Source: Nitrospira sp.
GTDB lineage: Bacteria > Nitrospirota > Nitrospiria > Nitrospirales > Nitrospiraceae
Assembly: GCA_005239465.1 (NCBI GenBank)
Contig: SPAW01000012.1
Span: 4,553 to 68,552, forward strand
Reading direction: 5' to 3'
DNA: 64,000 bases
In this document: positions 35,228-43,535 of the stretch, piece after piece
Layout: each line of letters opens with the position of its first letter
How positions within the stretch are numbered: the first letter of the stretch is position 1
The notes under the pieces: model-generated
What the model was told of the DNA's origin: nothing
The model's input: the letters and a program-made list of their open reading frames with translations, nothing else
Databases searched by the model: none
Program-made: the position numbers and the translations under genes

Positions 35228-36625
35228 TCAAAGAATGTAGCGGCTCAGATCCTGGTCCTTCACAATATCTTTCAGTCGCTCACGGACATACTCGGCGGTG
35301 ATGTTCACGGCTTTATCCGGCCACTCTGGTCCCTCGAAAGAAATCTGTTCCAGCAGTCGTTCCATGATTGTAAAGAGGCGGCGCGCGCCGATGTTTTCCG
35401 TCCGCTCATTCACCTGCACCGCAATGTCGGCGATTTCCTCCAGGCCGTCCTTGGTGAACTCGACGGTGAGGCCTTCTGTCGCCAGCAAGGCCTGATACTG
35501 CCGGACGAGCGCCCCTTTGGGCTCCGTGAGAATACGCACAAAATCGTCTTTCGACAAGGGGCTGAGTTCGACTCGTATCGGAAATCGCCCTTGCAGCTCG
35601 GGAATCAGATCGGACGGCTTAGCCACATGAAACGCTCCAGCGGCGATGAAGAGAATGTGGTCCGTCAGAACCGGCCCATGCTTGGTGGTGACCGTGCAGC
35701 CTTCGACAATGGGGAGCAAATCGCGTTGCACGCCTTCTCGCGAGACATCCGGCCCCATCGTCCGTTCCCGACCGGCGATTTTGTCGATCTCGTCGAGAAA
35801 CACGATCCCGGTCTGCTCAACCTTGGTAATGGCTTCACGAATGGCGTCGTCCATGTCGATGAGTTTCTGCGCTTCTTCCTGCGTGAGATGCTTCAGGGCC
35901 TCAGGCACTTTCATGAGCCGCTTCTTTTTCTTGCCCTGGAACATCCCGCCCAACATGTCCCGGAGATTGCCTTCTAGATCGTCAAGTCCGCCGACGTTGG
36001 AGATGACGCCGACCGGAAGACTTCGTTCCTTCACCTCCATCTCGACCGTCCGCTCATCGAGCTTGCCTTCTCGAAGCTGCAGTCGCAGTTTCGATCTGGT
36101 GGTTTCGTGTGAATCAGGAGCCGTTTGAGCGGCCGACTCGTTCGTGCCCTCTACGAATCCAGGTCTGGGCGGAGGCGGGGGCAAGAGAAGATCGAGCAGT
36201 CGTTCTTCTCCATGCTGTTCGGCTTTTTGCTGAACTGCCCCCAGGCGATGCGTCTTCACCATGTTGATGGCCAGCTCGGTCAGGTCGCGAATGATAGATT
36301 CCACATCGCGCCCGACATAGCCGACTTCGGTGAACTTCGAAGCCTCGACCTTGATGAACGGAGCCTGAGCCAGCTTGGCGAGCCGTCTGGCGATCTCCGT
36401 TTTCCCCACGCCGGTCGGGCCGATCATGATGATGTTCTTCGGCATCACCTCGTCGCGTAAATCGGGAGACAGCTGCTGACGGCGCCACCGATTGCGGAGC
36501 GCGATGGCCACCATCCGCTTGGCGTCCTTTTGCCCGATCACGTAGCGATTCAGCTCTTCCACGATCTGGCGTGGCGTGAAACTATTGAGATCCAGCGGTG
36601 TGGTGTCGCTCGTCAGGTGCTTCAT
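35228..36625 (-). CDS. hslU: ATP-dependent protease HslVU, ATPase subunit
   Basis: 465 residues. Walker A is [16 protein letters not shown], followed by [12 protein letters not shown]; the intermediate domain carries the variable insertion; Walker B is [13 protein letters not shown]. The C-terminus SRYIL matches the tail that docks into HslV. HslU hexamers unfold proteins into HslV. The ATG at 36625 is preceded by AAGAGGAT. Unusually, it is 337 bp away from hslV because a repeat has been inserted, where these genes normally abut. Confidence 0.97.
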   Translation of the reverse strand: MKHLTSDTTPLDLNSFTPRQIVEELNRYVIGQKDAKRMVAIALRNRWRRQQLSPDLRDEVMPKNIIMIGPTGVGKTEIARRLAKLAQAPFIKVEASKFTEVGYVGRDVESIIRDLTELAINMVKTHRLGAVQQKAEQHGEERLLDLLLPPPPPRPGFVEGTNESAAQTAPDSHETTRSKLRLQLREGKLDERTVEMEVKERSLPVGVISNVGGLDDLEGNLRDMLGGMFQGKKKKRLMKVPEALKHLTQEEAQKLIDMDDAIREAITKVEQTGIVFLDEIDKIAGRERTMGPDVSREGVQRDLLPIVEGCTVTTKHGPVLTDHILFIAAGAFHVAKPSDLIPELQGRFPIRVELSPLSKDDFVRILTEPKGALVRQYQALLATEGLTVEFTKDGLEEIADIAVQVNERTENIGARRLFTIMERLLEQISFEGPEWPDKAVNITAEYVRERLKDIVKDQDLSRYIL

Positions 36626-36643
36626 GATACTTATTTATCCTCT

Positions 36644-36979
36644 TGGCAGGCTGTTGCAACACAATTTTGACCGCCGCATCTCAGAGGCGAACACGGTCAC
36701 GGATGACAAGACAATATTCCACAGGATGTACAAAATGGCTTCCTTCTCACCCGCCCGACCCTGGCGCGCGGCTCGACTGCCTTCGGCAAGCTCAGGCCCG
36801 ACTCGACTGAGCTCGCCCGTCGAGAGCCTCTGGGTCGAACGATCGCAGGCCGAGCCTGTCGAGGGGAGCTCGCCGAAGTCCAAGACGCGCCTTGTCCCAA
36901 ACAAGGCCGCCTGTCTGCGTGCGGACCCGCACAGGCAGGCAGCACCAAAGGGGCGGACTTTTTCAACATCCTGGTAGTT
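36644..36979 (-). repeat. stop-abutting repeat, copy 4, between hslV and hslU
   Basis: Read on the minus strand it starts CTACCAGGATGTTGAAAAAG (36960-36979) and ends CAACAGCCTGCCA (36644-36656). The tips match each other as inverted copies, with the changed bases compensated. Inside is CTCAGAGG and a nested 108-bp repeat (36768-36875) nearly identical to one within xerC. The TGA stop of hslV lies inside the first arm. Confidence 0.8.
36768..36875 (+). repeat. 108-bp repeat, intergenic copy
   Basis: This stretch is the reverse complement of 37841-37948 with a single mismatch at about 36856. It contains GGCTCGACTG...GAGCTCGCC words, also found as fragments at 59790-59890. The second copy lies within xerC. 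Confidence 0.9.
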
Positions 36980-37502
36980 CCTCGACGATAATCTGCTGGT
37001 TGGTATAGATATCAATGGCGCCGGCAATCTTCATCGCTTCGGTGACAATGACCGCGGCCTCCAGTTGAGAATGGCCAAGAAGTGCCCTGGCTGCCGCCAA
37101 CGCATAGGGTCCTCCCGAGCCAATTGCCAGGATGCCGTCTTCCGGCTCAACGACATCACCGTTCCCTGAAATGATGAAGGATTGCTCCCGCCCGGCCACC
37201 GCCAGCAGCGCTTCCAAGCGACGAAGAACACGATCGGTCCGCCAGTCCTTCGCGAGTTCGACCGCCGCCCTCGTGAGATTACCCCGATACTCTTCCAGCT
37301 TGCCTTCAAATTTTTCGAAGAGCGTAAAGGCGTCAGCAGTGGCCCCGGCAAATCCCGCGAGTATCTGATCGTGATGGAGGTGTCGGAGCTTCTTCGCATT
37401 GTGCTTCATCACCGTGGTCCCGACGGTCACTTGGCCGTCACAGCCCATGGCGACTCGCCCGTCGCGACGGACACACAGGATGGTGGTGGACCGAATGATC
37501 AT
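36963..37502 (-). CDS. hslV: ATP-dependent protease HslVU, peptidase subunit
   Basis: 179 residues. The catalytic N-terminal Thr of the mature enzyme follows the short propeptide in [37 protein letters not shown] and [18 protein letters not shown] are family blocks. HslV dodecamers degrade proteins unfolded by HslU. The 3' end has been rewritten: codons PGC and the TGA stop come from the first bases of the repeat at 36979, so the last residues are repeat-encoded. The start overlaps the xerC stop by four bases (ATGA). Confidence 0.95.
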   Translation of the reverse strand: MIIRSTTILCVRRDGRVAMGCDGQVTVGTTVMKHNAKKLRHLHHDQILAGFAGATADAFTLFEKFEGKLEEYRGNLTRAAVELAKDWRTDRVLRRLEALLAVAGREQSFIISGNGDVVEPEDGILAIGSGGPYALAAARALLGHSQLEAAVIVTEAMKIAGAIDIYTNQQIIVEELPGC

Positions 37503-38551
37503 GATGACTTCTGGTCCTTTCGTGGAATAGCACTCCCGGCCGGGCGTGCCCGCGGATGGGCCCGGTCATACACTGCAACGAGTTGATCGGCGGCCAGATG
37601 CGTGTACTTCTGCGTCGTACTCAGCGACGCATGTCCGAGCATCTCCTGAATCGACCGGAGATCCGCGCCTTCATCGAGAAGGTGAGTCGCATAGGAATGC
37701 CGCAGCGCATGCGGGCTCACCGCCCCCCCGGCGAGACGGCTAGAGTACCGGGAAACAATCCGAGCCACGCTCCGCGTCGTGAGCCGGCCTCCACGATGAT
37801 TCAAGAAGATCGGAGCAGACGGATGATCGCTGACGGCCTGCGGCGAGCTCCCCTCGACTGGCTCGGCCTGCGATCGTTCGACCCAGAGGCTCTCGACGGG
37901 CGAGCTCAGTCGAGTCGGGCCTGAGCTTGCCGAAGGCAGTCGAGCCGCTGATGGCCTTAATGAGTCGCGATACTCCTGGATCGCTTGAATCGCGACATCG
38001 CCGATCGGGACCACCCGTTCCTTGCGGCCCTTGCCCCTCAAATGAACAAGCCCCTCTGCCTGATTGAGATCGCCAAGGTTGATCCCGACCGCTTCGCTCA
38101 CCCGCGCACCGGTGGAGTACAATGTTTCGAGCAAGGCGCGATCGCGCAAGGACAGCGACGACTGCCCGACAGGAAACTCCATCAGAGCATTGGCATCGTC
38201 CTTTGTCAGAACCCGAGGAAGCGGTTTCGGCAACTTGGGACTCCTGATGCCCTCAGCGGGATTTTTCTGTGATGTCCCTTCCCGCACGAGAAACCGATAA
38301 AAACTCCGCAGGCAGGCCAGCTTCCTCGCGAGCGACGAGGCTTTCTCGCCCTTTCGATCCAGCCAGTGGAGATAGGCTCGAACGTCTTCGGTCGTGACAT
38401 GGTCCACTCGAATCGAACGTGGAGCGTTCTCTGCTCTGTGGAGAAACAGCGCCAGTTGTTGGAGGTCCGACTGGTAATTGCGAATGGTCTCACGCGAGGC
38501 ATTGCGTTCGACCGCAAGGAAACTCACGAAAGCCCGGATCGCGTCTTCCAT
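37499..38551 (-). CDS. xerC: tyrosine recombinase XerC with an in-frame 36-residue repeat insertion
   Basis: 350 residues against about 300 normally. The N-terminal SAM-like domain and the catalytic domain are present: Arg in [13 protein letters not shown], then [32 protein letters not shown] with the catalytic Tyr. Between RDSLRPS and the beta strand PIFLNHRGG lies a block beginning [19 protein letters not shown], encoded by a 108-bp repeat (37841-37948) whose other copy sits in the hslV-hslU gap. The catalytic residues are outside the insert. XerC/XerD resolve chromosome dimers at dif. trmFO upstream overlaps by 28 bp. Confidence 0.93.
   Translation of the reverse strand: MEDAIRAFVSFLAVERNASRETIRNYQSDLQQLALFLHRAENAPRSIRVDHVTTEDVRAYLHWLDRKGEKASSLARKLACLRSFYRFLVREGTSQKNPAEGIRSPKLPKPLPRVLTKDDANALMEFPVGQSSLSLRDRALLETLYSTGARVSEAVGINLGDLNQAEGLVHLRGKGRKERVVPIGDVAIQAIQEYRDSLRPSAARLPSASSGPTRLSSPVESLWVERSQAEPVEGSSPQAVSDHPSAPIFLNHRGGRLTTRSVARIVSRYSSRLAGGAVSPHALRHSYATHLLDEGADLRSIQEMLGHASLSTTQKYTHLAADQLVAVYDRAHPRARPAGSAIPRKDQKSS
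37841..37948 (-). repeat. 108-bp repeat inside xerC
   Basis: The reverse complement of 36768-36875 with one mismatch. It is exactly 36 codons long, has no stop in the xerC frame, and encodes [19 protein letters not shown] and on. Near-identical 12-bp strings, CGCTGACGGCCT at 37828 and CGCTGATGGCCT at 37946, flank it. Confidence 0.9.
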
Positions 38552-39840
38552 GATTCAAAGTCCTCAAGGGCCCGTTGGGCAATTAATTGTCGTTTCTTCT
38601 CTTTGTCCCCGGGAGGGCTGGACAAGGGAGGAAAGAGACCGAAATTCGTGTTCATCGGCTGGAAATGGCGGGGATCAGACAACGCAATATGGGAGACCAG
38701 GCATCCATGCGCAGTCGTGGGCGGAGGCGTCACCAACGGCAGACCTGCCAAGGCCCGTGCCGCATTGATGCCTGCGAGGCCACCCATCGCCGCAGATTCG
38801 GTGTAGCCTTCCACACCCACTAACTGCCCGGCAAAGAACAGTGTGCCGCGGACCTTGAATTGCAGTGTATTCAAGAGCAGCTGCGGAGAGTTGATGAATG
38901 TGTTGCGATGCAGGCTCCCATATCGCAGAAACTCTGCCTGTTCCAAACCAGGAATCAGGCGAAAAACACGTTTTTGCTCCGGGTACGTGAGCTTGGTCTG
39001 AAATCCCACCATGTTATAGCTGGTGCGATGGATATTCTCAGTCCGCAACTGGACGACCGCGGAGGGCCGTACGCCGGTTCGGGAATCTTCCAGGCCGACC
39101 GGTTTGAGGGGGCCGAATTGCATCGTTTGCCGACCACGCTCTGCCATGACCTCAATGGGGATGCAGGCTTCAAAGTAGGGCGTTTTCTCGAATTCTTTCG
39201 GCTGCACCTTCTCCGCTGCCATGAGAGCGTCATAAAAAATGTTGTACTGCTCCTCCGTCATAGGGCAATTGAGATAATCATCTCCGCCCTTGTCGTAGCG
39301 GGAGGCGCGGAAGACGATTTCCATGTTGATCGAATCAGCATCGATGATCGGCGAGATCGCATCGAAAAAATAGAGGTGCTGTGATTGAGTCACAGCACCA
39401 ATGGCCTGTGAGAGTTTGTCCGACGTCAACGGACCTGTGGCAATGATGCAGAGACAGTCCGTAGGAATATCGGCAATCTCCTCGTGGAGAATTCTGATAT
39501 TCGGATGGCCTTCCAGCGCCTGAGTAATTTTCAGGGAGAACTGGACACGATCAACTGCCAGCGCCGATCCGGCCGGGACTCTGGCTTGTTCGGCTGAGGC
39601 GATAATCAGTGCGCCCAGCCGGCGCATTTCTTCCTTGAGAATGCCCGGGGCGCTCTGCGGATCGGTGGAACCAAGCGAATTCGAGCACACGAGCTCGGCC
39701 AATCCGCCGGTTTTATGCGCCTTCGTCATTTCTTTTGGGCGCATCTCATAAAGCGTAACCCTGGCGCCACGATTCGCGGCTTGCCAGGCCGCTTCTGATC
39801 CAGCCAGACCACCACCCACGATGACGATGTCATCTCTCAT
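38524..39840 (-). CDS. trmFO: tRNA methyltransferase TrmFO (folate/FAD dependent)
   Basis: 438 residues. The N-terminal FAD fold is IVGGGLAGSEAAWQAANRG; ETRPVK-like signature region reads LYEMRPKEMTKAHKTG, with LVCSNSLGSTDPQSAPG. The C-terminal half has GQLVGVEGYTESAAMGGLAG. It makes m5U54 in the T loop of tRNA using methylene-THF. It is the first gene of the trmFO-xerC-hslV-hslU-argB run, and its stop is inside the xerC start region. Complete. Confidence 0.96.
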   Translation of the reverse strand: MRDDIVIVGGGLAGSEAAWQAANRGARVTLYEMRPKEMTKAHKTGGLAELVCSNSLGSTDPQSAPGILKEEMRRLGALIIASAEQARVPAGSALAVDRVQFSLKITQALEGHPNIRILHEEIADIPTDCLCIIATGPLTSDKLSQAIGAVTQSQHLYFFDAISPIIDADSINMEIVFRASRYDKGGDDYLNCPMTEEQYNIFYDALMAAEKVQPKEFEKTPYFEACIPIEVMAERGRQTMQFGPLKPVGLEDSRTGVRPSAVVQLRTENIHRTSYNMVGFQTKLTYPEQKRVFRLIPGLEQAEFLRYGSLHRNTFINSPQLLLNTLQFKVRGTLFFAGQLVGVEGYTESAAMGGLAGINAARALAGLPLVTPPPTTAHGCLVSHIALSDPRHFQPMNTNFGLFPPLSSPPGDKEKKRQLIAQRALEDFESWKTRSGLS

Positions 39841-39954
39841 GTAATCGACAATCCTTGCAGGGGAAAGGGGCTCATTCTAGAAACCGTGTTTTGGTGAAGT
39901 CAAGGCACACCGGCCACCTTTATATGATCGAGGCGTGCGGCAAAGCTGTGGCCG

Positions 39955-40038
39955 AATTGTTCATGATGAAGGTTGAGTGATGAATTTCAAGACATCCACT
40001 CCGGCCATTCAACATTCACCATTCATCATTCAACATTT
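39955..40038. repeat. word-stutter palindrome, TTCAACATTCA type
   Basis: TCATGATGAAGGTTGAGTGA on the left faces CATTCAACATTCACCATTCA and TCATTCAACATT on the right. It lies upstream of trmFO and before the tRNA-Val promoter. The rest of this gap is unremarkable. Confidence 0.7.
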
Positions 40039-40061
40039 CGAGGTTCTTTTTCCTCTCCAGA

Positions 40062-40091
40062 TTGAACCTCGTCGAAGGCCCATGTTAGACT
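40062..40091 (+). promoter_or_regulatory. promoter of tRNA-Val
   Basis: TTGAAC at 40062-40067 and TAGACT at 40086-40091 with an 18-bp spacer. Transcription would start a few bases before the tRNA. Confidence 0.6.
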
Positions 40092-40102
40092 CCTGCCTGG
40101 TC

Positions 40103-40177
40103 GGGCGATTAGCTCAGTGGTAGAGCGCTTCCTTCACACGGAAGAGGCCACAGGTTCGATACCTGTATCGCCCACCA
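40103..40177 (+). tRNA. tRNA-Val (CAC)
   Basis: Acceptor GGGCGAT/ATCGCCC, anticodon loop TTCACAC giving CAC, T arm CAGGTTCGATACCTG, encoded CCA. Confidence 0.97.
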
Positions 40178-40250
40178 TTCCTCCCAATATTGCGCCCGCT
40201 TACTCTCCAAAGCAGTGATTTTCATGGGAACAACAAAACTCCCTAGATTC

Positions 40251-40279
40251 TGGACAGAACAGGGGATGTCGGCTACACT
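40251..40279 (+). promoter_or_regulatory. promoter of the small lipoprotein gene
   Basis: TGGACA at 40251-40256 and TACACT at 40274-40279 with a 17-bp spacer. The -10 box and the three preceding bases (GGCTACACT) are the same as in the HU promoter. Confidence 0.6.
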
Positions 40280-40345
40280 TCCCCTATATTTGATGAGGAT
40301 CCAGCCGATCGTCCAGATTTGGACTGAAACAAGCGAGGTAATGTT

Positions 40346-40681
40346 ATGAGAGCAACGTCGTGGGCTGTTGGTATTGTGATGCTGGCCATGGTGGCTACGG
40401 GCTGCGGAACGACGCACCAACAAAGTGGGGATGACAGGGAATACAGTCCTCCTACGAGCATCTACAACATTTTGGATAGTACCGCGCTGGTGTATTCGGA
40501 TCCCGCTGCCGGCTCCCCTGTCAATGATAATCCCTTTCGGTGGCTCGGATTTATACTCCACCCGATTGGTCAGGTCGTTGACTATGGATTCAACCGGCCG
40601 CTTTATATACTGGCAAGCTGGTTCCCGTACATGACCGGTTACACAGTTGAAGATAATATGGTGGACGCACAACGCCGCTAG
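40346..40681 (+). CDS. small lipoprotein of unknown function
   Basis: 111 residues with a lipoprotein signal ending in VATGC (Cys20). The mature part has a conserved-looking middle (YNILDSTALVYSDPAAGSPV) and two aromatic, probably membrane-lying segments (NPFRWLGFILHPIGQVVDYG, PLYILASWFPYMTGY). No named family. GAGGT lies seven bases before the ATG. Own promoter upstream and terminator downstream, so it is monocistronic. Confidence 0.75.
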   Translation: MRATSWAVGIVMLAMVATGCGTTHQQSGDDREYSPPTSIYNILDSTALVYSDPAAGSPVNDNPFRWLGFILHPIGQVVDYGFNRPLYILASWFPYMTGYTVEDNMVDAQRR

Positions 40682-40706
40682 CCCGCACAGTTCTTTTGGC
40701 TAAGTA

Positions 40707-40745
40707 GAGGCCTGCTTCTCCTCAAGAAGCGGGCCTCTTCTTTTT
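40707..40745 (+). terminator. rho-independent terminator
   Basis: A GC-rich stem AGAGGCCTGCTTCT / GAAGCGGGCCTCT with loop CCTCAA is followed by TCTTTTT. Confidence 0.88.
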
Positions 40746-40815
40746 CTCCATCGCCATAACCCTTTCGATTCGTGTATGGTCTGAGGAAACTCGGCCGACC
40801 CACGGGGTTATTTTG

Positions 40816-41964
40816 ATGAGCATCCCCCGATCATACATCTATTCAGCTGGCCTCCTCTTGGCTGTCAGTTTGACGATCGGATGCGGCCCGAAGGCATCCA
40901 TACGCCCCAAACTCCCCCCATCCGAAACCGATCTAGTCCTCCTCAAATCAACAGCACTCTGTGAACGCAAACCAGAGTTCTTGAAGAAACACGCTCCAGC
41001 GACCCACACATCGAGAGCATGGGGAAGTGGGCAGGAGCTCATGATTCCGTCAGGGAAAAGCGTTTCTCAGGGTGAAGAGTCGTATTTCTTCGACGAAGAC
41101 GGTTTGTTGGTCGGAGCCCTCTTCACCTTTCCCAGAGGGTTGGATCTTGAGCCCTATTCTGTGCTTCGACGCACATTCTCACTACTGAAACCCTCACTGG
41201 AGTTCTACTTGAATGTGTCTCAATTAGAAACAAGAGCGAACATGGACACCAGCGCCCTCTACGAAACCGGCGATGAGAAAAGCACGACCCAATACTTGGT
41301 AACCGGTTCACGAGAGCATCAGACCCTGCTTCAGGCATCCTTTACCATCGACCCCTATGTGCGACTGTTCTCTCCGTACCGCCGGGAGTTTCTGGATCGG
41401 CTCAGGAATCCGACAGGGGAGAAAGGCGGACAAAAGATTGAGAGCCAGGGGAGCGAAGACAAGGAGCCTTTCCTGTCACTGCAACAATTCGCCCGCGGAC
41501 AGACGGCGCAGCTGGCCTACTGCGGCGGTAAAAACTATGACGTCGCCGGTGATGCCTATCAGAAATCCATTGCCAGCGGGTTCACAAACAAAGTGTGGCT
41601 TGCCGAAGCGCATCATAAGCTGGGCCTCACGTGGGAGGCTAAGGGCCAATTCGATAAGGCTAAAGCGGAGCTGTTGCAGTCGCTCGCCATCAGGCCCAAC
41701 ATCCCAGACGTGTTGAATAACCTTGGCACAGTCCATGTAAAACTTGGAGAGACAACAGCAGCAATAGGCATGTTTGAAAAAGCGGTGATTCTACGCCCCA
41801 ACTACGCCGTAGCTCGGTACAACCTTGCGGAAGCGTACGAACCAACCAACCCCAAACGCGCACTGGCTGAATACGAAACCTTCCTCGCCCTGGTCGAAGG
41901 GATTCCCGAGGAAGAAGCCCGCGCCACTCATGCACGTGAACGGATCAAGGCACTCACGCATTAG
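40816..41964 (+). CDS. lipoprotein with C-terminal TPR repeats
   Basis: About 382 residues from ATG 40816 (a TTG three bases earlier is less likely). The signal ends in SLTIGC. The first 220 residues are unrecognised and contain SYFFDEDGLLVGALFTFPRG. From about residue 245, three to four TPR units follow (DVAGDAYQKSIASGF; EAHHKLGLTWEAKGQFDKAK; DVLNNLGTVHVKLGETTAAI; YAVARYNLAEAYEPTNPKRA). A periplasmic or outer-membrane scaffold is likely; partners unknown. Confidence 0.72.
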   Translation: MSIPRSYIYSAGLLLAVSLTIGCGPKASIRPKLPPSETDLVLLKSTALCERKPEFLKKHAPATHTSRAWGSGQELMIPSGKSVSQGEESYFFDEDGLLVGALFTFPRGLDLEPYSVLRRTFSLLKPSLEFYLNVSQLETRANMDTSALYETGDEKSTTQYLVTGSREHQTLLQASFTIDPYVRLFSPYRREFLDRLRNPTGEKGGQKIESQGSEDKEPFLSLQQFARGQTAQLAYCGGKNYDVAGDAYQKSIASGFTNKVWLAEAHHKLGLTWEAKGQFDKAKAELLQSLAIRPNIPDVLNNLGTVHVKLGETTAAIGMFEKAVILRPNYAVARYNLAEAYEPTNPKRALAEYETFLALVEGIPEEEARATHARERIKALTH

Positions 41965-42057
41965 CCTAGTGAATACGTATGCAATGACTCGCTGACGCCC
42001 GCTTCATTGCCGAAATGGGAATGCGCTGCATTCCTGCAGAGACTCCTCTGCCAACAG

Positions 42058-42513
42058 TCAGCGGCGGGCTCGTTCTTCCTGCTCTTCGAGGGTTTTGCAC
42101 TCAATACAGAGAGTGGTGACGGGGCGAGCCTTGAGGCGCTTGTAGGGAATATCTCCGCCGCAGCGCTCGCAGATCCCGTAGATCGCGGCGTTCATCCGAT
42201 CCAACGCTTCATCGATCTTCTTGAGCAACTTCCGTTCGCGCTCACGAATCCGCATCGAGAAGTTCTGGTCAACTTCGGCTGAGGCTTGGTCGCTGACATC
42301 AGGTAACGCTTCGAGGTCGGGCCGGTTCGTCAGGACTTCCCCGACCTCATCAAGAATTGCCTCGCGCTGGCGTTCGAGGTCACGGCGGATATCGGGATAT
42401 TTGGCTTTCTTGGCACCCGACATTTTCTTGCTGACTGGACGCACAGCGGCAACCGTGACCGACGGTCTGGTCGAGGAAGCGCGTTTGGTGGCAGGACGTG
42501 CCTTCATAACCAT
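42058..42513 (-). CDS. DksA/TraR-family zinc-finger regulator
   Basis: 151 residues. A basic N-terminal tail (about 40 residues, rich in Lys, Arg, Ala) is followed by the coiled coil (DIRRDLERQREAILDEVGEV) and a C4 zinc finger: CERCGGDIPYKRL and TTLCIECKTLEEQ. DksA-type proteins enter the RNA polymerase secondary channel to modulate initiation. The tip Asp residues of canonical DksA (DxxDxA) are seen as DVSDQASAEVDQ. The tail is longer than in E. coli. Confidence 0.85.
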   Translation of the reverse strand: MVMKARPATKRASSTRPSVTVAAVRPVSKKMSGAKKAKYPDIRRDLERQREAILDEVGEVLTNRPDLEALPDVSDQASAEVDQNFSMRIRERERKLLKKIDEALDRMNAAIYGICERCGGDIPYKRLKARPVTTLCIECKTLEEQEERARR

Positions 42514-42606
42514 TCCAGGCTCTGAACGTGGGCAAACAGGCAGCGACTATACCAGCCTGATCGAGAAGGGGTCAACGGGTGAGATGGGAGAGACGCCGTC
42601 CGTGGT

Positions 42607-43209
42607 CTATAGATCTCGTCGCCCCTCGATGGATTTGAGCAGCGTCACCTCATCCGCATACTCGATGTCCATTCCAACAGGAATCCCGTAGGCAATCCGA
42701 GAGACACGTACCCCGAAGGGCTTGAGCAGTCTGGTGAGATAAATCGCGGTGGCTTCGCCCTCGATGGTGGGATTCGTAGCGAGAATGACCTCTTCCACTC
42801 CGCCGATCTTCACGCGCTCGACTAGTTCTTCGGCACGGATGTCCCCTGGGCCGACACCGTCGAGCGGGGAAAGCGCGCCTAACAAGACATGGTAGAGCCC
42901 ACGATACGCGCCTGCTCGCTCCACAGCATAGAGCGTACTCGGTTCTTCAACGACGAGAATCTTCGTGCGATCTCTCTTGGGGTCGAGACAGTATTCACAC
43001 AGATCTCCCTCGGCGATATTGCGACATTGCCGACAGAACGCCAGCCCATCCTTCGCCGTCCGAATCGCATCCGCCAAACGCAAGGCGTCCTCGCGCTCAG
43101 CCTTCAAGAGGTGAAAGGCCAGTCGCTGCGCGCTTTTTTGACCGATTCCGGGGAGACGAACCAGTTCCTTGACCAGTCTCGTCAGCAGTCCCTGTTGATC
43201 AACCGCCAT
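42607..43209 (-). CDS. recR: recombination mediator RecR
   Basis: 200 residues, complete. HhH near LVRLPGIGQKSAQRLAFHL, zinc finger CRQCRNIAEGDLCEYC, and the Toprim domain (ILVVEEPSTLYAVERAG, LATNPTIEGEATAIYL). RecR with RecO/RecF loads RecA at gaps. It is 2 bp downstream of ybaB, the classical dnaX-ybaB-recR order. Confidence 0.97.
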   Translation of the reverse strand: MAVDQQGLLTRLVKELVRLPGIGQKSAQRLAFHLLKAEREDALRLADAIRTAKDGLAFCRQCRNIAEGDLCEYCLDPKRDRTKILVVEEPSTLYAVERAGAYRGLYHVLLGALSPLDGVGPGDIRAEELVERVKIGGVEEVILATNPTIEGEATAIYLTRLLKPFGVRVSRIAYGIPVGMDIEYADEVTLLKSIEGRRDL

Positions 43210-43211
43210 CG

Positions 43212-43535
43212 TTAGAAGAGGCCCGGGATCTTCATCCCGCCGGTAAGAGCCTTCATCTCGCCTTCCATCAATTCCTTGGCCTTCCGCAGCGCCTCATTCG
43301 TCGCTGCCACCACAAGATCCTGAAGCATGTCGACATCGCCGCTCTTGACGATCTCGGGATCGATCGCCACGCTCACAATCTGCATGGCGCCGTTCGCCGT
43401 CACCGTGATAATTCCGCCACCGGCTGTCCCGCTGGCGGTCTTTGATCCCGCCTGTTCTTGAATCTTGGCCATTTGTTCCTGCATGGCCTGGGCTTGCTTG
43501 AGGATGTTGCTCATATTGCCGAAAGGATTTTTCAT
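43212..43535 (-). CDS. ybaB: YbaB/EbfC nucleoid-associated protein
   Basis: 107 residues: SNILKQAQAMQEQMAKIQEQ, ITVTANGAMQIVSVAIDPEI and DLVVAATNEALRKAKELMEGEM are the family blocks. It forms dimers that bind DNA. The start overlaps the dnaX stop by four bases, so the two are translationally coupled. Confidence 0.95.
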   Translation of the reverse strand: MKNPFGNMSNILKQAQAMQEQMAKIQEQAGSKTASGTAGGGIITVTANGAMQIVSVAIDPEIVKSGDVDMLQDLVVAATNEALRKAKELMEGEMKALTGGMKIPGLF

